Positions 21,715 through 31,041 of a stretch of 64,000 nucleotides of DNA are shown here, piece by piece. This stretch comes from Bacteroidota bacterium. GTDB lineage: Bacteria > Bacteroidota > Bacteroidia > Chitinophagales > Chitinophagaceae. The position numbers and the translations under genes are program-made. The notes beneath the pieces were generated by a model. That model searched no databases, was not told the origin of the DNA, and was given only the letters and a program-made list of their open reading frames with translations. The DNA lies in assembly GCA_947460595.1 (NCBI GenBank), contig CANHGS010000010.1:1-64000 (forward strand), in the 5' to 3' direction. Every line of letters starts with the position of its first letter. Position 1 is the stretch's first letter.

Positions 21715-24700
21715 ATGCAACTGAAAGGTTTAGTGCGCTTCTTTGCGATTGCTCTTATTTTGATCTGCTTGTATCAATTGTCCTTTACTTGGTTTGTTCG
21801 CAACCATGAAGGAGAAATGGAAACCAAAGCCGATACGTGGATGAAAAGATTCCCAACCCCTGAGCAACAATATCCGGGTAACAAGGAACTTCAATCAGCT
21901 TACGCCGATAGTTTAAAAGAAGTAAAAAAACAACGCCTACAGCGTTTGTTAGACAGTACCAAAGACAATAAACTGGCTTTTGGGTTAACCACTTACAGAA
22001 GTGCCAAAGAAAAGGAACTTTTGTTGGGTCTTGACCTACAAGGTGGAATGAGTGTGACTATGGAAGTAGGTCTTGGAGACTTGATTAAGTCTTTGGCCAA
22101 CTATACCAAGGATCCTCTTTTCTTGAAAGCTTTGGAAAATGCCAATGCCAGAAAAGCCAATAGTGGTGCCGATTTGATTTCTTTGTTTTCTGAAGAATTC
22201 AAAAAAGTAAATCCTACAGCTAAGTTGGCCCCCTATTTTGCTACCAGAAGTAATGGTAAAGTAAAATTTGACGCTTCAGACGATGCCGTTTTAACCTATT
22301 TGCGTGAGCAAGCCAAAGCAGCATTTGACAATACCTATCGCATTTTGCGCACACGTATTGACCAATTTGGCGTATCCTCTCCCAATATCAATCCTGACCC
22401 CTCTAAGAGTATTATCAATATTGAATTGGCGGGTATTAATGATAAAGAACGTGTTCGTAAATACCTTCAAGCAACTGCCAACCTGCAATTCTTTGAAATG
22501 TATACTTTAGAAAGTAAGGATGTACAAAGTGGTATTGTTGCAGCTGATAAATCAGTTCAAGAATATTTGAACGGCGTAAAACCTACCGATACTGTAAAAG
22601 CCAAAAAAGATACTGCAACAACTGTAGCCACTGCAAAAGCAGATACTACAAAAGCTGCTTCTATTTCTGCTGTTGCTAAGGATACCAACAAATCAGCTAT
22701 TGCTAAAACGGATACCACTAAGGCTAAATTAAATGAGTCTCCATTGGTACGTTTAATCCAATTCACACAACCTTACCAAGGTCGCGGTGGTAAAACATTG
22801 TTCCCTTCTAATATTGGATATATTTCAACTAAAGATACTGGTGCTTTAAATGATTACCTGAGAATGGATATTGTGAAAAACAAATTCCCTTCTAATCTAG
22901 TATTCATGTATGGTAAAGTAGATGGCTCTGATCCAAAGACCCAAGATGTCTTGATGTTGTATGCTATCAAGACCTTAGACAATGGCCAAGCTGAACTAGA
23001 AGGTGATCATATCACCAATGCTGGTCAGGATTATGATGAGAGAGGCCGTATTGCTATTAAAATGAATATGGACAAGATTGGTGCCAATATCTGGGCCAAG
23101 ATGACTACTAGAAACGTAGACAAACCCATTGCCATTGTTCTGGATAATTTTGTCTACTCTGCTCCAAATGTAAATGACCCAATCACTACTGGTAATTCTC
23201 AAATCAGTGGTAGCTATACAATTAAAGAAGCACAAGACCTTTCTGAATTATTAACCAGTGGTAAACTAACTGCTCCTGCGCGTATTGTGGCAGAACAACA
23301 AGTTGGTCCAACATTGGGTGCAGAATCCATTAAAGGTGGTGCCATGTCTTTCTTGATTTCTTTCATTGTCATTTTTGCTTTAATGCTCCTCTACTTTAAT
23401 ACAGGTGGATGGGTAGCAAATATTGCCTTGATCTTAAACTTATTGTTCACCATTGGTATTCTAAGTGCCTTAGGCTTTACGCTTACCGCACCTGGTATTG
23501 CCGGTTTGGTGTTAACCATTGGTTTGGCCGTGGATACCAACGTTATCATCTTTGAGCGTATCAAAGAAGAATTAACCAAAGGTAAGAGCTATCAAAACGC
23601 TGTGAATGATGGTTACCAACGTTCTTTGGCTCCTGTTTTAGATGCGCACGTAACCACATTATTAACTGCTTTAATCTTGGCTTATTTTGGTTTAGGTCCT
23701 GTATTAGGCTTTGCTACCACCCAGATTATTGGTATTCTATTGAGTTTGTTCTGCGGTATCCTAGTTTCTCGTTTGATCACAGACTGGTACATGGGTAAGA
23801 ATCGCCACTTTGAATATTTCACTGGCATTTCTAAGCGCATTTTCAAACACGCTTCATTCAAATTCATTGAATACAGAAAATTTGCTTACGGTATATCTGT
23901 AGTGGTATTTGTATTGGGTGTAGCCTCTTTCTTCCACGGATTTAAAGAAGGTGTTGAATTTGAAGGTGGTAGAAGCTATACCATTAAATTTGATAAACCT
24001 GTCAAGGAAGAAGAAATTCGTTCTTCTTTGAAAACAACATTTGGTGAGGACGTAATCACTAAGACTGTTGGTTCTAATAAGCAAATCAATATTACTACCG
24101 CATACAAAATCAAAGAAAGTGGTAACAACGTAGATTCATTGGTAGAAAATATGTTGTATACCGGATTGAAACCATTTATTCCTTCAACCGTTACTTTCTC
24201 TGAATTTGAAAACAAGTATAAACAAAGCTCTCAGACGGTTCTACCTACCATTTCAGACGACCTAAAAGCGGGTGCGGCTAAAGCGGTAATCTTTGGTATG
24301 ATCATTATTTGTTTGTACATCTTTATCCGATTCCGTGACTGGCGTTATTCTTTGGGAACCATTTTCTCCCTATTGCATGACGTATTTGTAACACTGATTG
24401 TATTTAGTTTCTTAAGAGATTTTGTTCCCTTCCCATTAGAGATTGACCAGCACTTTATTGCTGCGGTATTAACCGTAATTGGTTTCTCTATGAACGATAC
24501 CGTAATTGTTTACGATAGGATTCGTGAAGACAGCAAATTGATGAAAGGTGAGTCCAATGCAACCATCATTAACAGAGCTATTAACGAGACATTGAGCCGT
24601 ACTATCATGACTTCATTAACCGTATTCTTAACTATCTTGATTCTCTTCATCTTTGGTGGGGAAGTAACTCGTGGTTTTGCATTTGCCATGTTGATTGGAG

Positions 24701-24798
24701 TTATTACAGGTACTTACTCTTCTATCTTTGTAGCAGCACCTGTATTGGTTGACTTTGCAAAGAATAAACCATTAGGCAATTCTGATTCTAAGAAATAA
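21715..24798 (+). CDS. secDF: Protein translocase SecDF fusion
   Basis: LGLDLQGGMSVTMEV; two RND-type halves; VDTNVIIFERIKEEL and MNDTVIVYDRIRED. Confidence 0.96.
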   Translation: MQLKGLVRFFAIALILICLYQLSFTWFVRNHEGEMETKADTWMKRFPTPEQQYPGNKELQSAYADSLKEVKKQRLQRLLDSTKDNKLAFGLTTYRSAKEKELLLGLDLQGGMSVTMEVGLGDLIKSLANYTKDPLFLKALENANARKANSGADLISLFSEEFKKVNPTAKLAPYFATRSNGKVKFDASDDAVLTYLREQAKAAFDNTYRILRTRIDQFGVSSPNINPDPSKSIINIELAGINDKERVRKYLQATANLQFFEMYTLESKDVQSGIVAADKSVQEYLNGVKPTDTVKAKKDTATTVATAKADTTKAASISAVAKDTNKSAIAKTDTTKAKLNESPLVRLIQFTQPYQGRGGKTLFPSNIGYISTKDTGALNDYLRMDIVKNKFPSNLVFMYGKVDGSDPKTQDVLMLYAIKTLDNGQAELEGDHITNAGQDYDERGRIAIKMNMDKIGANIWAKMTTRNVDKPIAIVLDNFVYSAPNVNDPITTGNSQISGSYTIKEAQDLSELLTSGKLTAPARIVAEQQVGPTLGAESIKGGAMSFLISFIVIFALMLLYFNTGGWVANIALILNLLFTIGILSALGFTLTAPGIAGLVLTIGLAVDTNVIIFERIKEELTKGKSYQNAVNDGYQRSLAPVLDAHVTTLLTALILAYFGLGPVLGFATTQIIGILLSLFCGILVSRLITDWYMGKNRHFEYFTGISKRIFKHASFKFIEYRKFAYGISVVVFVLGVASFFHGFKEGVEFEGGRSYTIKFDKPVKEEEIRSSLKTTFGEDVITKTVGSNKQINITTAYKIKESGNNVDSLVENMLYTGLKPFIPSTVTFSEFENKYKQSSQTVLPTISDDLKAGAAKAVIFGMIIICLYIFIRFRDWRYSLGTIFSLLHDVFVTLIVFSFLRDFVPFPLEIDQHFIAAVLTVIGFSMNDTVIVYDRIREDSKLMKGESNATIINRAINETLSRTIMTSLTVFLTILILFIFGGEVTRGFAFAMLIGVITGTYSSIFVAAPVLVDFAKNKPLGNSDSKK

Positions 24799-24817
24799 TT
24801 ACACTATATAATTAAGT

Positions 24818-24848
24818 AAAAGCCCCGTCAATTGACGGGGCTTTTTTT
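24818..24848 (+). terminator. Terminator after secDF (potentially bidirectional)
   Basis: AAAAGCCCCGTCAATTGACGGGGCTTTTTTT. Confidence 0.9.
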
Positions 24849-24851
24849 GTA

Positions 24852-26045
24852 CTAATCTAGATTTGTTAACCAAATCAATGGATTTCTAATGGGTAGGTTT
24901 CTAATGACTTCTTGGTTATCTGGAAAATGTTCTAGTTTATTCCAAGTCTCCAACCAGGCTGCTTCCTTAAATTCATGATATCCGAAAATTAAGAACGGCT
25001 GCGCAACAGGCCATTGCTCCCAAAACATCACATCTTTTGAAAAGGGCCACCTAGATTTATTATTTACATTAGGCGCCATAAATTGGATGGCGTTGAACAT
25101 AGAAGTTCCGTTAACCAATTGGTATTTGAAAATATAAGGGTTTTCTTTTTTTAGTAGATGCGCCACCATAGTCATAGCATCTAAATTGAATAAAGAATAA
25201 CCATAGGGTTTGGTTCTTTTTAATTCTAAAGGAAATGATCCGTCAATTGCCAATTGATTGGGTAATAATATTTGCTGAAACCTTTTGGAACAGTCTCTAA
25301 TAAGTGAATCATTCTTAGTCAATTTAGCAAAAGACAACACTTGCATCACCCAACAAGTAGCATGATTGTTTTTGGAATCTCTTTCGTCTTTTCCATAGGA
25401 ATGGTTGGTTACCCAAAATAGATAATCACTAAACCATTGTTTGATTTTAGATAAATCTTGTAGAGGAATTAACCCTGCTTTTTCTAAGACCCTTACAGAT
25501 TGAGCTACTTCCATCATTTGAATCATATCAATAATACCCACACCCCTGCCTGTTACTTTTCCCTTAATAGCCTGTGCATATAATAGAGAAGGATTCATGC
25601 TGGTTGCTGTATCTATAAACCATGCTTTCAAATGCTTAATACTTGCTTTTGCATATTTATTATCTCCAGAAATCAAATAGGCCGATACCAAATTCCCCAT
25701 CAATTGGCTAAACTGGATCATTGCCAATCTGTGCTGAACAAAATTATTTGGATTGGTTTGACCATCTTTTTGAATATAAGGGCCTTGCGGGTTGCTGGAA
25801 TCTGGCCACCAATAATCCCCTTCAGAAAAAAAATCATGTTTATTACCGGCAGATCTTTCTGCAAAATAACTTGTTACGGTAATGGGTCTTTGCTGTAATG
25901 AATGACTAGCATTTTGAAGAATCTCTTTGGCTAATACTGGCTGTATTTCTTTTCCTGTAGCATTCAGTATTACAGGATTTTTTTGTGCTTGTAAAGAAAC
26001 AGAACAAGAAAACAGCAGAACGCTAAAATTCATTTTATGACTCAT
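24852..26045 (-). CDS. Alginate lyase family protein (secreted)
   Basis: FFSEGDYWWPDSSNPQGPYIQKDGQTNPNNF; NNHATCWVMQVLSFAKL; signal peptide. Confidence 0.8.
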   Translation of the reverse strand: MSHKMNFSVLLFSCSVSLQAQKNPVILNATGKEIQPVLAKEILQNASHSLQQRPITVTSYFAERSAGNKHDFFSEGDYWWPDSSNPQGPYIQKDGQTNPNNFVQHRLAMIQFSQLMGNLVSAYLISGDNKYAKASIKHLKAWFIDTATSMNPSLLYAQAIKGKVTGRGVGIIDMIQMMEVAQSVRVLEKAGLIPLQDLSKIKQWFSDYLFWVTNHSYGKDERDSKNNHATCWVMQVLSFAKLTKNDSLIRDCSKRFQQILLPNQLAIDGSFPLELKRTKPYGYSLFNLDAMTMVAHLLKKENPYIFKYQLVNGTSMFNAIQFMAPNVNNKSRWPFSKDVMFWEQWPVAQPFLIFGYHEFKEAAWLETWNKLEHFPDNQEVIRNLPIRNPLIWLTNLD

Positions 26046-26947
26046 GATAGATTGTTTAAAGCCTCCTTGATCTCTTTTATAAATAGAGCCACTTTTTGCT
26101 TAGGATCTCCTTTCCCTAGGGTTTCAATGGGAATAAACCCCCTATAATTAGAAGCTAAAATCATTTTCAAAACTTTTGCCACATCTGTCTTTACCGCTTT
26201 TCCATCTAGGTACATATCTTCCTTTAATTGCCAGTTCACTGCCAATGGAATAGTTTCTTGAATTTGCGGAAATGGGTCTCCTTGTTGGTAACTACCAATA
26301 TCCAAAACCAATCCAAACCAATCCCTATTGACCATTTTAAATAAGTCTTTTACCTGCTGAGAATTTTTAATAAAATCGTTGTGGTTTTGAAGCGCTACAA
26401 TCACCCCATGTGTTTGACCAAAGTCTACACATTCTTGAATGTCCTTAGCCATCCAGGTTGCAATGGCTTCCCAAGAATATCCTTTTGGTATATCAACACC
26501 TGAAAAAATTCGTATTACTGGTGCCCCTAATTTGGAAGCTACAACTATCCAATCTTTGACTAATTGAATGTCTTTTTTTCTTTTCTCTGGGTCTAATTGG
26601 GCAAAATCATTCTTGATGCCAGTACCGCTAATGGATAGTCCAGACAAATGTGCCTTTCTTTTAATCCTGAATAAAAACTCATCCGAAGGTACATTTGGAT
26701 ATCCCGGAAAATAATAGCCAGTTAAGTCAATGCCTTCAAATCCAGTTTGGGCACAAAAATCAATTAGCGCTTCAATAGAGATGGCTTGAGACTTAAGCAT
26801 ATCATTGAAGGAATAGGCATTTAAACTCAATTTCAAGTGCTTTACTTGGCCTGTTCCTGAGGTAATAGTCTGTTCCTTAAAGGAGGGAAACAAAGGCACC
26901 ATCAAGCAGGTTTTCAAAAAATCTCTTCGGATATTTTTTTGCTTCAT
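26042..26947 (-). CDS. Sugar phosphate isomerase/epimerase-like TIM-barrel protein
   Basis: N-terminal RRDFLKTCL; GFEGIDLTGYYFPG; LVLDIGSYQQGDPF; FIPIETLGKGDPKQKV. Confidence 0.82.
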   Translation of the reverse strand: MKQKNIRRDFLKTCLMVPLFPSFKEQTITSGTGQVKHLKLSLNAYSFNDMLKSQAISIEALIDFCAQTGFEGIDLTGYYFPGYPNVPSDEFLFRIKRKAHLSGLSISGTGIKNDFAQLDPEKRKKDIQLVKDWIVVASKLGAPVIRIFSGVDIPKGYSWEAIATWMAKDIQECVDFGQTHGVIVALQNHNDFIKNSQQVKDLFKMVNRDWFGLVLDIGSYQQGDPFPQIQETIPLAVNWQLKEDMYLDGKAVKTDVAKVLKMILASNYRGFIPIETLGKGDPKQKVALFIKEIKEALNNLS

Positions 26948-27036
26948 CCTTAAACTTACTTAATGCAAGTTTTATTCTTTCAGAATGGAACAAAAAACTG
27001 CGAAATCGATTTCTTGAAATCATAGTTTATAGAAAT

Positions 27037-27070
27037 AAAAAAGGGCAACTGATATACCATTGCCCTTTTC
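27037..27070 (-). terminator. Terminator after the HesB/IscA gene
   Basis: GGGCAatggtatatcagtTGCCCttttttatttc on - strand. Confidence 0.7.
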
Positions 27071-27088
27071 TAGATGAGGTTAGTTTTT

Positions 27089-27433
27089 TTATACCGCAAA
27101 GGAGGTACCACAACCACAGGTACTGCTGGCATTAGGATTGCTAAAAGTAAATCCTCTACTATTCAAACCACCTTGCCAGTCAACCTCCATACCATAAAGA
27201 TATATTTGATGGCTTTTGTTCATCACGCAGGAAATGCCTTCTATTTCAAAGTTTTCATCCTCTTCAGTTGGTTGGTCAAAACCTAATACATAGGTCATCC
27301 CACTACATCCCCCCCCCTTCACACCTATCCTTAAACGTTGGGAATGGTCAAAATCAGGCTCATTCATTAGGCGTTTTAATTCACTGATGGCCCCACTTGT
27401 CAATTTCACTGCTGTAATAGTTGCTGTTTCCAT
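27089..27433 (-). CDS. HesB/IscA/ErpA family iron-sulfur cluster assembly accessory protein
   Basis: KGGGCSGMTYVLGF and STCGCGTSF conserved cysteines. Confidence 0.93.
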   Translation of the reverse strand: METATITAVKLTSGAISELKRLMNEPDFDHSQRLRIGVKGGGCSGMTYVLGFDQPTEEDENFEIEGISCVMNKSHQIYLYGMEVDWQGGLNSRGFTFSNPNASSTCGCGTSFAV

Positions 27434-27520
27434 TTGTTAAAATTAATATTCAAATTTACAACCTATTAGCTGGATAGCTACAAAACCAGTTTTCGATAAC
27501 TGGAATTTCATGCTTAGCCG

Positions 27521-28057
27521 GTGGTTTCACCTATTTTTGTCCAAAATAATTCCATGTTGGACACTACTAGTTTTTTGACCATGGTCATTGCCGTATTAAT
27601 TGCAGGATTGGCTGGATTTTTGATTTATTTGCAGCGGAAAAATCAAACTGCCGAAAAAGCAGTATCTACCCAAAATACGGGCTTACAATTACAGGCTTAT
27701 GAGCGTTTGATTGTATTGGCCAATAGAATTGCCCTACCCAATTTGATTAGCCGTTTAAATGTGCCTGGAGCCACCGCAAGGGATATGCAAGAATTGTTAA
27801 CTAAGAATATTCGGGAAGAGTTTGAATATAATATTAGTCAACAAATTTATGTAAGCCCTGCTGCATGGAATGCGCTCAAAAACCTACATGATCAAAATTT
27901 GTTGATAGTAAATCAAGTGGCACAACAAATGGAACATACCGCCAGTAGCACAGATTTGAATAGGAATATTCTCAATTTTCTAATGAATGATAATCGTGGA
28001 AAATTACAGGAATTGGTGGCAGAGGTATTGAGTTATGAAGCAAAAAAATGTCTCTAG
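27521..28057 (+). CDS. Hypothetical membrane-anchored protein
   Basis: N-terminal TM segment then soluble domain; directly upstream of the mutase gene (19 nt). Confidence 0.65.
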   Translation: MVSPIFVQNNSMLDTTSFLTMVIAVLIAGLAGFLIYLQRKNQTAEKAVSTQNTGLQLQAYERLIVLANRIALPNLISRLNVPGATARDMQELLTKNIREEFEYNISQQIYVSPAAWNALKNLHDQNLLIVNQVAQQMEHTASSTDLNRNILNFLMNDNRGKLQELVAEVLSYEAKKCL

Positions 28058-28075
28058 TCATTTAAAGATTGACCT

Positions 28076-29632
28076 ATGAATGAAAAACTAGTTTGTACCG
28101 ATAGTGGCATAGAAATTAAGAAAGTCTACTATCCCCTACCCACCACAGATGTAATTGAAATGCCTGGTCAATTCCCTTATACCAGGGGTGTACAGTCAGA
28201 TATGTATCGCGGCAAGCTTTGGACTATGCGCCAGTATGCCGGATTCTCAACCGCAGAAGAAAGCAATAAAAGATACCATTATTTGTTATCCCAAGGTGTA
28301 ATGGGGCTAAGTGTAGCATTTGACCTTCCCACCCAAATTGGTTATGATTCTGACCATGCATTATCAGAAGGTGAAGTTGGAAAAGTGGGTGTGGCTATTG
28401 ATAGTTTGGAAGACATGGAAATACTTTTTCAAGGGATTGAACTAGAAAAAGTGTCTACTTCTATGACCATTAATGCAACTGGTTTTATCTTATTGGCATT
28501 CTATGTGGCTTTGGCAAAAAAGCAAGGTGCAGATTTAACAAAGATCACGGGTACCATTCAAAACGATATCCTCAAAGAATACGCCGCTAGAGGAACTTAT
28601 ATTTACCCTCCCAAACCATCCATGCGTATCATTACCGATATTTTTGAATGGTGTTCTCAAGCATTACCCAAATGGAATACCATTAGCATTAGTGGTTATC
28701 ATATACGAGAAGCTGGAAGTACCGCAGTGCAGGAAGTGGCATTTACACTAGCAAATGGCAAAGCCTATGTAGCAGCAGCCTTAGCAAAAGGTTTAGACAT
28801 TAATGTATTTGGCAAAAGACTTTCTTTCTTCTTCAATGCCCATAACCATTTGTTTGAAGAAGTGGCCAAATTTAGAGCTGCTAGAAAAATGTGGGCGCAG
28901 CTCATGAAAAGCATGGGAGCAACGGATGAAAAAGCCATGATGCTGCGTTTTCACACCCAAACTGGTGGAGCAACGCTAACCGCCCAACAACCATTAAACA
29001 ATATTGCTCGAGTAACCATTCAAAGTTTGGCTTCAGTATTAGGTGGCACCCAAAGTTTGCATACCAATGGCTATGACGAGGCATTGAGTTTACCCACCGA
29101 GGAAGCGGCAAGAATTGCATTACGAACCCAACAAATTCTGGCATTTGAAAGTGGCGCACCAGATACCGTAGACCCATTGGCAGGTAGTTATTTTGTTGAA
29201 AGCCTAACGGCCAATATGATTCAAGAAGCCAGTGCTTTAATGGAGAAAATTGAGGCCATGGGGGGCGCGGTAGAAGCCATTGAACAAGGTTTTATGCAAG
29301 ACGAAATTGCTAGAAGTGCCTATACCTACCAACGCAATATAGAAAGTGGCCAAAAAATTATTGTTGGTGTAAACAAGTTTCAGATAGCAGAAACCAATAA
29401 AGTTCCGCCGTTTAAGATTGACGATAGTATTCAACAGATTCAAACAGAGAAATTGCTAAAGCTACGCGCAAAAAGAGACCAGCTAAAAGTGACAACTGTT
29501 TTGGAAAAAATTGCCCTTACTGCTACTACTAATGAAAATCTGATGCCCATAGTCATTGAAGCAGTTGAGAACCTATGCACTTTGGGTGAAATTGCCGATA
29601 GTTTGAGAAAGGTCTTTGGAGAACACCGGTAA
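28076..29632 (+). CDS. Methylmalonyl-CoA mutase large-subunit / acyl-CoA mutase catalytic domain (no B12 domain)
   Basis: [86 protein letters not shown]. Confidence 0.92.
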   Translation: MNEKLVCTDSGIEIKKVYYPLPTTDVIEMPGQFPYTRGVQSDMYRGKLWTMRQYAGFSTAEESNKRYHYLLSQGVMGLSVAFDLPTQIGYDSDHALSEGEVGKVGVAIDSLEDMEILFQGIELEKVSTSMTINATGFILLAFYVALAKKQGADLTKITGTIQNDILKEYAARGTYIYPPKPSMRIITDIFEWCSQALPKWNTISISGYHIREAGSTAVQEVAFTLANGKAYVAAALAKGLDINVFGKRLSFFFNAHNHLFEEVAKFRAARKMWAQLMKSMGATDEKAMMLRFHTQTGGATLTAQQPLNNIARVTIQSLASVLGGTQSLHTNGYDEALSLPTEEAARIALRTQQILAFESGAPDTVDPLAGSYFVESLTANMIQEASALMEKIEAMGGAVEAIEQGFMQDEIARSAYTYQRNIESGQKIIVGVNKFQIAETNKVPPFKIDDSIQQIQTEKLLKLRAKRDQLKVTTVLEKIALTATTNENLMPIVIEAVENLCTLGEIADSLRKVFGEHR

Positions 29633-29728
29633 TTAGGAACTAATTGCTTGATTTTGACTGTTTTTGATAGGGTTGAATTGGATTTCTAACTAACTTGAAG
29701 CCATTCTTTCAAGCATCAAAACAAATAC

Positions 29729-31024
29729 ATGAGAAAGCAGTTTTTTCTGGGTCTATTGGCCCTACCCTTTTTTGCTGGAGCACAAATCACACCCGCCAAA
29801 ATTGAACAGTCTGCCAAAGAAGTCAATGATTCTGTGATTGCCTGGCGCAGACATTTGCACCAATTTCCCGAACTGTCTAATAGGGAAACCAATACCATGA
29901 AATACATTGTAGAAAAGCTACAAGGTCTTGGGTTAGAAATAAAATCTGGTGTAGCCAAAACAGGTGTTGTAGCTATTTTAAAAGGTGGTAAGCCAGGTCC
30001 CGTAGTTGCACTTAGGGCAGATATTGATGCATTACCCGTCATTGAAAGAGCCAATCTTCCCTATAAATCCATTCAAACCACTGAATATGGTGGTCAGAAA
30101 GTTGGCATCATGCACGCATGCGGTCATGATACGCATACGGCCATTCTTTTAGGTACCGCCAATGCCATGAGTAAGATTAGGAAAGACATTCCAGGAACGG
30201 TGGTATTTGTGTTTCAACCAGCAGAAGAAGGCGCACCAGAAAATGAAGAAGGCGGTGCACCACTCATGATAAAAGAAGGGGTAATGACCAATCCCAAAGT
30301 GGATGCCATTTTTGGAATCCATATCAACTCACAAACAGAAATTGGAACCATTAAATACAAATCTGGTTCTGTGATGGCCAGCTCTGATTGGTTTACTATT
30401 AAAGTAAAAGGCAAACAATCTCATGGTTCACAACCTTGGAGCGGTATTGATCCAATAGTTGTTGCAACACAAATCATTACTGGATTACAAACCATTGTAA
30501 GCCGCCAGTCTGAATTGACCAAGGCCCCCGTAGTAATAACCGTTGGAAGAATTAATTCTGGTGTACGCGCCAATATTATTCCTGAAGAATTGTTCATGGA
30601 AGGAACTATCAGAACCTTGGATGGCAATATGCAAAAAGACGTACATGAGAGAATTAGAAATACTGCCCAAAAAATTGCCGAAGCTTCTGGTGCAACTGCA
30701 GAAGTAATGATAGATACCAAGACCCTGGTTACTTATAATGATCCCGCACTGGTAAAAATGATGTTGCCTTCTCTGGAAGCAGCCACCGGTAAAGGAAATT
30801 TAATAGAACAAGACTGGACAACAGGCGCAGAAGACTTTTCTTTCTATGGCCAAAAAGCACCTGCTTTTTTCTTTTTCCTTGGAGGTATGCCCAAAGGAAT
30901 GGATCCTAAAAAAGCTGTTCCGCACCACACACCAGACTTTTATATAGATGATAGTAGGTTGGATGTTGGTGTAAAAGCCTATCTAAACCTAGTGATGGAT
31001 TATGCCCAGTTAAAAGCCAAATAA
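29729..31024 (+). CDS. M20D family amidohydrolase (secreted)
   Basis: MHACGHDTHTAILLGTA; GVRANIIPEE; signal peptide. Confidence 0.92.
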   Translation: MRKQFFLGLLALPFFAGAQITPAKIEQSAKEVNDSVIAWRRHLHQFPELSNRETNTMKYIVEKLQGLGLEIKSGVAKTGVVAILKGGKPGPVVALRADIDALPVIERANLPYKSIQTTEYGGQKVGIMHACGHDTHTAILLGTANAMSKIRKDIPGTVVFVFQPAEEGAPENEEGGAPLMIKEGVMTNPKVDAIFGIHINSQTEIGTIKYKSGSVMASSDWFTIKVKGKQSHGSQPWSGIDPIVVATQIITGLQTIVSRQSELTKAPVVITVGRINSGVRANIIPEELFMEGTIRTLDGNMQKDVHERIRNTAQKIAEASGATAEVMIDTKTLVTYNDPALVKMMLPSLEAATGKGNLIEQDWTTGAEDFSFYGQKAPAFFFFLGGMPKGMDPKKAVPHHTPDFYIDDSRLDVGVKAYLNLVMDYAQLKAK

Positions 31025-31041
31025 GTTTTAAAATACGCTTT

